Source: an uncultured Varibaculum sp.
Lineage (GTDB): Bacteria; Actinomycetota; Actinomycetes; Actinomycetales; Actinomycetaceae
Assembly: GCF_902489465.1 (NCBI RefSeq)
Contig: NZ_CABTZZ010000010.1
Span: 1 to 63,213 of the forward strand
DNA length: 63,213 nucleotides
Direction: 5' to 3'
Below are positions 52,605 through 59,442 of the stretch, one piece after another. Below the pieces are notes generated by a model that had not been told where the DNA came from, searched no databases, and saw only the letters and a program-made list of their open reading frames with translations. Made by a program: the position numbers and the translations under genes. The number at the start of each line of letters is the position of its first letter. Position 1 is the stretch's first letter.

Positions 52605-53954
52605 ATGAGTGATATTTCGGAATATAAAGCGGCTACTAACCGTATTTTTGATGAAGTTAAAAACGAGCTAAGCAAACTGGTAGCGATTCCGTCAGTTTCT
52701 TCTACATCCTGCGCGGAAGTAGAAAAATCTGCCGGTCACCTGGCGCAGTTATTTTCAAACCTGGGGATGGAAACGGAAGTAAAAACCGCGCCCACCCCCA
52801 CTGGCGAGGAAGGAATGCCGGCAGTTATTGCCCGCAAAATAGTAGATCCGCAAGCTAAAACAGTCTTGCTTTATGCTCACCATGATGTACAACCGGCCGG
52901 CCCGGTCGAGCGCTGGAATACCGAGCCCTTTGTGGCTACCGAAAAGAATGGTCGCCTGTATGGGCGCGGTACCTCAGATGATGGGGCGGGAGTCATGGTG
53001 CATTACGGCACGCTCCTAGCTTTGGCGGATAACTGCCCGGTTAACGTAACTTGCTTTATTGAGGGCGAGGAAGAAATCGGCTCGCCCTCGTTCCGGAATT
53101 TTATTGAAAAATATCGGGAAGACTTAGCTGCTGACGCCATTATTGTTTGCGACTCCGATAACTGGCGGGTGGGGGAACCGGCTCTGACCGCAACATTGCG
53201 CGGAGTTGCCAGTATGGATGTGAAAGTTAAAGTAATGGAAACTGCCCTCCATTCGGGAGCTTTTGGAGGCCCGGTGTTAGATGCAGTCACGGTTGCCAGC
53301 CTTTTACTCGCGAAATGCTTTAATCTAGACGGCAGTTTGGCAGTACCCGGGCTAGGCGGCTCTACCAGTGCTGATGTTCATTATCCGGAAGATCTTTTCA
53401 AAGCGGATGCCGGGGTAGTAGATAGCTATAAGCTGGCTGGAAAGGGGGATGTGGCCGCGCGTCTTTGGAACCAACCGGCACTTTGCGTTATCGGTTGGGA
53501 TCAGCGTTCCCGCGCCGAAAGCGCTAATGCTCTGGTGCCGGAAACCTGTTTGCGGCTTTCCTTACGCACTGCTCCGGGAACCGATAGCGCCGAATGCGCC
53601 CAAGCATTAAGCAGATTTCTGAAAGAAAATGTCCCCTTCGGAGCGGAAGTAGAAACCGAGATTCTTGAATGCGGTCCGTCTTATCAAGCCCAATCATCGG
53701 TGGCCGAAAAAGATATGAAATGGGCTCTATCTGCCGCTTGGGATAAGGACGCGGTAGATATTGGGTGCGGGGGAGCGATCCCGATGACCGCTGACCTGGC
53801 ACAGGTTTTCCCGCAGGCCGACATCTTAATCACCGGGGTGGAAGACCCCGCCACTAACGCGCATTCAGAAAATGAATCCCAGGATTTAGGCGACCTGAAA
53901 AATGCTATTACCGCCGAGGCGCTGTTCCTGGCTCGTTTAGGCGGAAAGATTTAA
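52605..53954 (+). CDS. M20 family dipeptidase
   Basis: A cytosolic zinc peptidase of 449 residues, related to carnosinase/PepV-like dipeptidases. Metal and catalytic motifs are YAHHDVQPAG (first His-Asp), GRGTSDDGAG, EGEEEIGSPS (catalytic Glu) and the terminal HSENE. A dimerisation lid domain lies about 190-340. ATG 52605 (MSDISEYK) matches homologues; the frame extends to 52248 only as an overlap with the antisense DUF3043 gene. The next gene begins immediately after its stop. Confidence 0.9.
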   Translation: MSDISEYKAATNRIFDEVKNELSKLVAIPSVSSTSCAEVEKSAGHLAQLFSNLGMETEVKTAPTPTGEEGMPAVIARKIVDPQAKTVLLYAHHDVQPAGPVERWNTEPFVATEKNGRLYGRGTSDDGAGVMVHYGTLLALADNCPVNVTCFIEGEEEIGSPSFRNFIEKYREDLAADAIIVCDSDNWRVGEPALTATLRGVASMDVKVKVMETALHSGAFGGPVLDAVTVASLLLAKCFNLDGSLAVPGLGGSTSADVHYPEDLFKADAGVVDSYKLAGKGDVAARLWNQPALCVIGWDQRSRAESANALVPETCLRLSLRTAPGTDSAECAQALSRFLKENVPFGAEVETEILECGPSYQAQSSVAEKDMKWALSAAWDKDAVDIGCGGAIPMTADLAQVFPQADILITGVEDPATNAHSENESQDLGDLKNAITAEALFLARLGGKI

Positions 53955-54956
53955 GTGCAGATACTTCTGGCAACAGCCAGCACGCCGCCGACCAGCGCCC
54001 GCGAAGGGGGGCAAGCCTTTAAGACCGGATGGTTAAAGCATCAAAGCCGCGACCAGCTGCAGGTTGTCCCCTATTCGTGGGCGTATCCGGAAGTGGCCGC
54101 TAGCTATCCGCTAGAGGATTTATTCTCGGCAACCAGCGATCCGGTTAAGGCAGGAAAGCGTCTACCGGAGCTGCTTAAAGCGGGTAAAGGCCTCTATCTG
54201 CCAGCTGTCGGCGGGACACAAAACCTGCAAAGTGAATATTCGCCACCGGGGGCGCTGCCTACCCGGGATCTAGAGGTTTTACCGGAGTTTCCTCGCCAAT
54301 TCTTAGCGGGAGTGGCGGCCGCTTACGGCGCGGGGCAAATGGGTCCACAGGTTTGGGAATCTTTAGGGCGTGACCTGGCCGGGACGCTAGTAGTCACCGG
54401 CAGCCAGAAACCGTTACTATCAGCTTCCGGGGTGCTAGCTCAGATCGCCAAAATTAGCCCGAAGATCGCGCAACAAACTAAAGAAAACTGGGAGGGCGTG
54501 CTTAAAGAAGCCGAAAAATACGGTCGCCGTCGTTACCTTGGAATCACTGATTTATCGGGCATTAAATCTGCCCCGGGTACCCAAATAGGGACTCTGCCCG
54601 CAGGAGGATGCGCTTGGGGATTGGGGGAATTATTAGGTAGGCTGGGCGCCCGTCTGGACTTTGCAGCAGACTTCCTGGATGAACAAACCAGGCTGCCGCA
54701 AGTATTAGAAACCACAGATTTGCTAGTGGCGAATACTGAAGAGCTATCCCCCTGGAATCTTTCCTCCTCCCCGTTGGAACATTTATGCGATCTCGCTAAC
54801 CGTTTCGGGGTGCCGATAGTGGTGGTTACCAGTGAAAATAATCTTAGTAGAGGCGAGGTTGCGGAGCGGGGAATAGATGGTGTCTACCAATTCCCTACCG
54901 ATATTGCCGGTATGGAGGCGGCCGGACTTCGCTTAGCGCGTACCTGGTCGCAATAG
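53955..54956 (+). CDS. divergent glycerate kinase-like protein
   Basis: A 333-residue protein whose C-terminal half resembles type 1 glycerate kinases (GGCAWGLGELLGRLGARL, TTDLLVANTEELSPW, LANRFGVPIVVVTSE). The N-terminal signature DSFKG and the central GGSATNDGG motif are absent, and the GEGRLD-like loop reads NTEELS, so kinase activity is doubtful. It starts at GTG directly after the dipeptidase stop and is translationally coupled to it. An actinobacterial glycerate-kinase gene often sits beside the ErpA-type gene that follows. Confidence 0.6.
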   Translation: MQILLATASTPPTSAREGGQAFKTGWLKHQSRDQLQVVPYSWAYPEVAASYPLEDLFSATSDPVKAGKRLPELLKAGKGLYLPAVGGTQNLQSEYSPPGALPTRDLEVLPEFPRQFLAGVAAAYGAGQMGPQVWESLGRDLAGTLVVTGSQKPLLSASGVLAQIAKISPKIAQQTKENWEGVLKEAEKYGRRRYLGITDLSGIKSAPGTQIGTLPAGGCAWGLGELLGRLGARLDFAADFLDEQTRLPQVLETTDLLVANTEELSPWNLSSSPLEHLCDLANRFGVPIVVVTSENNLSRGEVAERGIDGVYQFPTDIAGMEAAGLRLARTWSQ

Positions 54957-55024
54957 CCACTAGGGCTACCTTGGACTAGGCTAAGGACTAACTTAGTTCA
55001 TCTAGGAAATTTTGAGGAACAGAT

Positions 55025-55384
55025 ATGAGTGAACAACAGGCTGAACAGACAGCTACCCACAAAGTAACTTTGACCGATGCCGCCACTGAAAAAGTGAAAT
55101 CACTGCTAGACCAGGAAGGCCGCGATGACTTGCGTCTGAGGATAGCGGTGCAGCCGGGAGGATGCTCGGGACTGATCTATCAGCTTTATTTCGATGAACG
55201 TCTCCTAGACGGCGACGCAGTGGTCGAGTTCGCTCCCGGGGTAGAGGTAGTGGTAGATAAAATGTCCAATCCCTACCTGGAGGGAGCCTCGATTGATTTT
55301 TCCGACACGATTGAACGCCAAGGCTTCACGATTGATAATCCGAACGCGGTAGGTTCTTGCGCCTGCGGCCAATCGTTCCACTAA
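55025..55384 (+). CDS. erpA: iron-sulfur cluster carrier, HesB/IscA/ErpA type
   Basis: An A-type Fe-S carrier of 119 residues that delivers clusters to apo-proteins. The three conserved cysteines are in PGGCSGLIYQL (first) and GSCACGQSFH (last two). A DAATEKVKSLLDQEG start is typical. A possible client in this window is IspG. A ribosome-binding site (gaggaac) is present and it is followed by two lipoprotein genes. The choice of ErpA over other A-type names is by similarity to actinobacterial homologues. Confidence 0.92.
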   Translation: MSEQQAEQTATHKVTLTDAATEKVKSLLDQEGRDDLRLRIAVQPGGCSGLIYQLYFDERLLDGDAVVEFAPGVEVVVDKMSNPYLEGASIDFSDTIERQGFTIDNPNAVGSCACGQSFH

Positions 55385-55403
55385 AAACAGTTAGGATCAG
55401 GCT

Positions 55404-56300
55404 GTGAAACGTAGACTTTCTTCTTCTGTTGCTGCTATCGCCCTGTTAGGTGGGTTATTAGGTGCGGGTCTCACCGCCTGTAGTAGCGACGGTTCCTTCT
55501 CAGATTTCGGAGTAAAAGTTGAGGGCGAATACGGGAAAGCCCCCACCGTTAGTGCGGGAGAGGGAACCGCGCCTAAAGATTTGAAAGTTGGCACCGTTAA
55601 AGCTGGTGAGGGCGAGGCCTGCGGGGCAGACGCAGTGCTGAAGGTTAACTATCACGGCCAGTTGTGGGACGGGAAGAAATTTGATTCCAGTTTCGACCGG
55701 GGAAATCCTGCTGTTTTCTCGTTAAAACAGGTAGTTCCCGGCTGGGGACAGGGACTTAAAGAAGCCAAACCGGGATCGCGTACCCTACTGGTGATTCCTC
55801 CTGAATTGGGTTACGGGGATCAGGCAACTGGCGATATTCCCGCTGGATCTACCCTGGTATTCGTGGTGGATACTCTGAAATGTTTCTCTGCCTCTCAGAT
55901 GAAGAAAGGCGAAGAGCAGCTGGAGCACGCCAAACCGACCGGAAAGAATCTCACCGGCCTAGAAGTTAACGGGAAATTGGGGAAGAAACCAGCATTGAAA
56001 GTTAACGCTGATCAGCTCGCCAAAGACCGTGCCGTGAGCGTGCTTGCTACCGGAACCGGAACCCCGCTAAAAGCCGATGACGTGGTAATTGTGCATCAAA
56101 GTTGGTTAGACCAGCAAGGAAAGACTGTATCCACCTGGGATAGCAAAACCCCGATGCCGCTGCAGGGCGAAAAAACTCTGGCAGAGTTAGGTCTGGACAA
56201 GGAATTAACTGGTAAAAACGTCGGCTCCCGTCTAGCTTTAAGTTCGATGCAAAACGGCCAGGCGGTAGCGTTTGTAATGGATATCGTGGGCACCCTCTAA
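55404..56300 (+). CDS. FKBP-type peptidyl-prolyl isomerase lipoprotein
   Basis: A 298-residue lipoprotein with an Ala/Leu-rich signal and lipobox LTAC (Cys about 26). The first FKBP domain (about 75-160) is canonical: LKVNYHGQLWDGKKFDSSFDRG, VVPGWGQGLKEAKPGSR, IPPELGYGDQATGDIP. A second, weaker FKBP-like domain follows to the end. It likely folds exported proteins at the membrane surface. The gene is in tandem with a diverged paralogue. Confidence 0.88.
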   Translation: MKRRLSSSVAAIALLGGLLGAGLTACSSDGSFSDFGVKVEGEYGKAPTVSAGEGTAPKDLKVGTVKAGEGEACGADAVLKVNYHGQLWDGKKFDSSFDRGNPAVFSLKQVVPGWGQGLKEAKPGSRTLLVIPPELGYGDQATGDIPAGSTLVFVVDTLKCFSASQMKKGEEQLEHAKPTGKNLTGLEVNGKLGKKPALKVNADQLAKDRAVSVLATGTGTPLKADDVVIVHQSWLDQQGKTVSTWDSKTPMPLQGEKTLAELGLDKELTGKNVGSRLALSSMQNGQAVAFVMDIVGTL

Positions 56301-56318
56301 AAACTGGATAGGTGAGCC

Positions 56319-57305
56319 ATGCACGATAGTAGCGTTTCCTCCATACCGATGCGGATGCGGTTAGCTCGGATAATAGTCCTGGCGTTGGTCGCTGTCTTAG
56401 GGCTATCCCTACTTTCTGGATGCTCAGCTACCGCTTCCGACGCCTCGGCTCCCCAGGTAAAAGGGAAATTCCCAGCCGTAACGGGGGAGTTAGGACAAGC
56501 TCCCCAGATGGAAGCCGGTTCGGGGAAAGCACCAGCCAGTTTACAGGTACGGGTACTATACGAGGGAGAGGGGCGGAGCGTCACCGCTAAAGACCAAGTA
56601 CTCATGGATACTTTAGGTAACCTGTGGGACGGCAAGACCGTGATGAGTACCTTCCGAGTCGGTGACTCCGCCCAAGGATACGCGATGAGTGAGGTTATCC
56701 CTGGCTGGAAACAGGCTTTAATCGGCAAGAAGCTCGGTTCCCGGATACAGATCACAGTTCCCCCGCGACTGGGATTCCAAGGTGAAGCCGCGAAACGTAT
56801 TCCCCCCAACTCCACTATGGTGTTTGTGATCGACTTGATTAGTGCCATGGATTTAAGTAATGTTTCGGCGCTAAAACAGGTCAAGAAAATAGATAAATCT
56901 TTTGACAAATTACCTAAAGGGTTAAAGATTAGCGGATCCCCTGGTACCCAGCCGCAGGTAACTATCGATCCTGCGCTGCCTGCCCCGAAAACGAAACAGG
57001 TAATAATGCTGTATCAAGGCAAAGGATCGAATCTGGAGCCAGATGATTTCCCCGGGGTGCATTTGACTGCCGCCACCTTCGAGCAAGGTAAATGGTCAAA
57101 GGTGTCCAGTTCGTGGCCCAGCGGCAAAATGGTTTCTACTCCCTCCACTGTGCAGACTACCCCGCAGTTCCTGGGGGTTCCGGTCGGCTCGCGCATGGTG
57201 ATGTTAGAGCCTGCCGAGGGTGAGCGCCAAGGGGCAAAAGCGCATCCGGCGCGCATCGCTATTTACGACATTGGTGCCAAGCAAAACAGCACCCGCCTCG
57301 GGTGA
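56319..57305 (+). CDS. FKBP-like lipoprotein with eroded active site
   Basis: A 328-residue paralogue of the previous protein: signal peptide, lipobox LSGC (Cys about 31), then two FKBP-like domains. In the first, GNLWDGKTVMSTFRVGDS and EVIPGWKQALIGKKLGSRIQ keep the fold and the Trp, but the usual HYTG and FDSS active-site residues are replaced (MDTLG, VMSTF) and the LAYG loop reads LGFQ. A binding or chaperone role without isomerase activity is likely. It ends 26 bp before element A4. Confidence 0.82.
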   Translation: MHDSSVSSIPMRMRLARIIVLALVAVLGLSLLSGCSATASDASAPQVKGKFPAVTGELGQAPQMEAGSGKAPASLQVRVLYEGEGRSVTAKDQVLMDTLGNLWDGKTVMSTFRVGDSAQGYAMSEVIPGWKQALIGKKLGSRIQITVPPRLGFQGEAAKRIPPNSTMVFVIDLISAMDLSNVSALKQVKKIDKSFDKLPKGLKISGSPGTQPQVTIDPALPAPKTKQVIMLYQGKGSNLEPDDFPGVHLTAATFEQGKWSKVSSSWPSGKMVSTPSTVQTTPQFLGVPVGSRMVMLEPAEGERQGAKAHPARIAIYDIGAKQNSTRLG

Positions 57306-57330
57306 CAGGTTAAATCCGATTGCAAAATCC

Positions 57331-57483
57331 GGGTCTGGCTCGGTAAAAACACTCCGGGGCCCCGCTTTCCTCGCTTCAGCGAGGATAGGAAGTTGATACC
57401 GGAGGCTAAAAAGCTCTGTTTCCGACTAAAAAAGGTAGTGGCGGATTGCGTGTCCCTCTCGTATCTTTTACCGGCCGCGACCC
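57331..57483 (+). repeat. palindromic element A4 (divergent interior)
   Basis: Outer arms pair as GGGTC/GACCC and CGGTAAAA/TTTTACCG, with an unpaired middle. The core retains CTCCGGGGCCCC on the left and TCCCTCTCGTATC on the right. The interior contains an extra perfect hairpin CCTCGC-TTCA-GCGAGG and unrelated sequence. Confidence 0.72.
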
Positions 57484-57503
57484 TAATCTGAAATCGTCTT
57501 AGT

Positions 57504-57603
57504 GCGCGGGAGAAAAGTTTTTCCTCCTGCCCAAAATCTAAAAAGGCGTTACCTTTTTAGATTTACGCCCGCCTAGCCTACTCGGATAAAACTTCTCCCT
57601 GCA
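57504..57603 (+). repeat. palindromic element B6
   Basis: Outer arms GCGCGGGAGAAAAGTTT and AAACTTCTCCC...GC pair. The perfect 13-bp inner stem is AAATCTAAAAAGG with CCTTTTTAGATTT. Internal motifs CCTCCTGCCC and TACGCCCGCCTAGCCTACTC are conserved. Confidence 0.86.
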
Positions 57604-57643
57604 CTTCCCGGGATCCTAGTTGGGTTCTAGAGGTGGGTGTCGG

Positions 57644-57919
57644 TTATTTAAGGCAACGAGCGGATATTAGAGTGCTAGTTGCCGTAAGCGCGATGAAAAG
57701 AGACGTAGATGCCCCTAGATTGTGGGCTATGGGGCTGAAAAAGGGGATTGCGAAAGCTAGGAGGCCGGTAGAAAAAGCTAAAACTGGATCCTGATTTTTT
57801 CTTGCTTTACTGGTGGAAGTCTTAATGAAACGAGCGAATTGAATTCCCGCGAAAATGGCGCCCGCTAGGTTAGCGATTACGCTTACGATTTCATAAACCA
57901 ACTCAGCGACCTTTCCCAT
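57644..57919 (-). CDS. small membrane protein, function unknown
   Basis: A 91-residue protein with about three hydrophobic segments (10-27, 48-62, 70-86) and a basic loop (KTSTSKARKNQD). No family is recognised. It sits between B6 and B7, away from other genes. Codon use is unremarkable, and the ribosome-binding site before its ATG is weak, so it may or may not be expressed. Confidence 0.45.
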   Translation of the reverse strand: MGKVAELVYEIVSVIANLAGAIFAGIQFARFIKTSTSKARKNQDPVLAFSTGLLAFAIPFFSPIAHNLGASTSLFIALTATSTLISARCLK

Positions 57920-58004
57920 GGCGATGCCGGATTCTTAGATATAAAAAGCCTAGCTTTATCTTACGGGTAAGTAGATCCTAATTTGTACCGGGAACTCATA
58001 GGTA

Positions 58005-58109
58005 CGTGGGGGAGCGGGTTGCCCGAGTAGGTGCGGTGGGCATAAAAATTCGGGAAGCGCTCGTGCGCTCCCCGAATTTTTGGGCGGGAGGGGAAATCGC
58101 TCCCCCGCG
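58005..58109 (-). repeat. palindromic element B7
   Basis: A minus-strand family B copy beginning 8 bp after the sodA stop. Outer arms GGGGGAGCG and CGCTCCCCC pair. The inner stem AAAAATTCGGG with CCCGAATTTTT continues into a GC-rich tip. Internal motifs GCCCGAGTAGGTGCGGTG and TGGGCGGGAGG are conserved. It may serve as the sodA terminator. Confidence 0.85.
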
Positions 58110-58116
58110 TTAGCTG

Positions 58117-58743
58117 TTAGGCCAGGTTGATTAGGGATTTAAAGTTCTTTTCAGCGTTTTCGAAACGAGCAGCAACGTTTTCCCAGTTAACTACGTTCCA
58201 CCAAGCCTTTACATAGTCGGCTTTCACATTCTGGTAGTCCAGGTAGAAAGCGTGTTCCCACATATCTAACATCAGCAGCGGAGTTACCCCGACAGGTACG
58301 TTTCCTTGCTGATCGAAGAGCTGGAAAATGATAAGGCGAGAAGAAATAGAATCCCAAGCCAAAACTGCCCAGCCGGAACCTTGTAGACCGGTGGCGGCTG
58401 CCGAGAAATGCTTCTTGAAAGCCTCAAAGGAACCGAAGTTCTCGGTGATCGCTGCAGCTAGTTCGCCTTCGGGTTCCCCGCCGCAATCCGGTCCCATATT
58501 GGTCCAGAAAACCGAGTGGTTGGTGTGCCCACCCAGGTTGAAAGCTAAATCTTTCGAGAACTGGTTGACTGCTGCCAGATCGCCGGCTTCACGGGCAGCC
58601 GCAAGTTTTTCTAGGGCGGCATTTGCCCCGTTTACATAGGTGTTGTGGTGCTTGTCATGGTGTAGTTCCATGATTTTGCCAGAAATGTGCGGTTCTAAAG
58701 CAGCGTAGTCGTAGGGCAGTTCTGGAAGCGTGTACTTCTCCAT
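58117..58743 (-). CDS. sodA: superoxide dismutase (Mn/Fe)
   Basis: A cytosolic Mn/Fe superoxide dismutase of 208 residues. Metal ligands are in ELHHDKHHNTYV (first His), GGHTNHSVFW (second His) and DMWEHAFYLDYQN (Asp and His). GSGWAVLAWD in the centre is typical. Whether it uses Mn or Fe cannot be settled from sequence; the closest impression is the Mn-type. A gatcaa-poor but clear ggag site precedes the ATG on the minus strand. It complements AhpCF in oxidative defence. Confidence 0.96.
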   Translation of the reverse strand: MEKYTLPELPYDYAALEPHISGKIMELHHDKHHNTYVNGANAALEKLAAAREAGDLAAVNQFSKDLAFNLGGHTNHSVFWTNMGPDCGGEPEGELAAAITENFGSFEAFKKHFSAAATGLQGSGWAVLAWDSISSRLIIFQLFDQQGNVPVGVTPLLMLDMWEHAFYLDYQNVKADYVKAWWNVVNWENVAARFENAEKNFKSLINLA

Positions 58744-59003
58744 ATAAATGGATCTCCTTTGTAGTTTGCGAGTCCGCCCAGCCTCCCTCCGGCTGAGTGG
58801 TGTCTCCCCCTAGTCTAGGTGCTAAGTCCTATAATTGCAGCCCTAAGAAATAAGCTGGAAGCTTAACAACGTCTTTCATGGCCGCACTCCTAGGGAATTT
58901 ACCCGAATCCATCCCCAGCCCTACTCTTGGATCCAAAGAGCGCCATAGTCGGTTACAATGAGAGCCAAAAGTACTTGCAAGCGTTTACTTAAGGAAGAAG
59001 AAC

Positions 59004-59390
59004 ATGGCGGAAGCGGAAAAGAATCTGCAGATTTTGTTATATAGCGATGACCGTGAGGTGCGGCGGCAAGTAATCAATTCCGTGGGAATCAAGCCGGCTG
59101 CGGATCTACCCAAAATAACTTGGGATGAGACCGCTACCGCTACTATTACCCGAGATAAAGTGCATAACAATCGCTATGATCTGCTAATCCTTGACGGGGA
59201 AGCTACCAAGATCTCTGGTATTTCGGTCGCGAAAACCCTGCATGAGGAGGAAAACGATCTTCCGCCTATCCTGGTTTTGACTGCTCGCCAACAAGATGAA
59301 TGGCTGGTCGGTTGGGCAGGCGCCAATTCAGTCGAGCGCCCCCTGACCCCACTTAAGCTGCAAGAAGCTGTCGCTGCGGCGCTGCGTTAA
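59004..59390 (+). CDS. receiver-domain protein without output domain
   Basis: A 128-residue stand-alone response-regulator receiver-like protein. The acidic pair SDD is near the start, the likely phospho-acceptor Asp is in DLLILDGEA, and the conserved Thr is in ILVLTAR. The usual switch Lys before Pro is Arg (VERPLTPLKLQEAV), and the region before the phospho-Asp is longer than normal. Phosphorylation is therefore uncertain. No kinase gene is adjacent. It has a good aaggaag ribosome-binding site and is divergent from sodA. Confidence 0.75.
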   Translation: MAEAEKNLQILLYSDDREVRRQVINSVGIKPAADLPKITWDETATATITRDKVHNNRYDLLILDGEATKISGISVAKTLHEEENDLPPILVLTARQQDEWLVGWAGANSVERPLTPLKLQEAVAAALR

Positions 59391-59442
59391 GCAAACCGGG
59401 AAAGCCGGGGCAGCTAATAGTAACTAGTTCCCCGCGATAGCC

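Larger units (their letters stand above)
57306..57643. other. intergenic region with elements A4 and B6
   Basis: A 338-bp gap almost wholly occupied by A4 followed 21 bp later by B6. No gene is supported. Confidence 0.65.
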
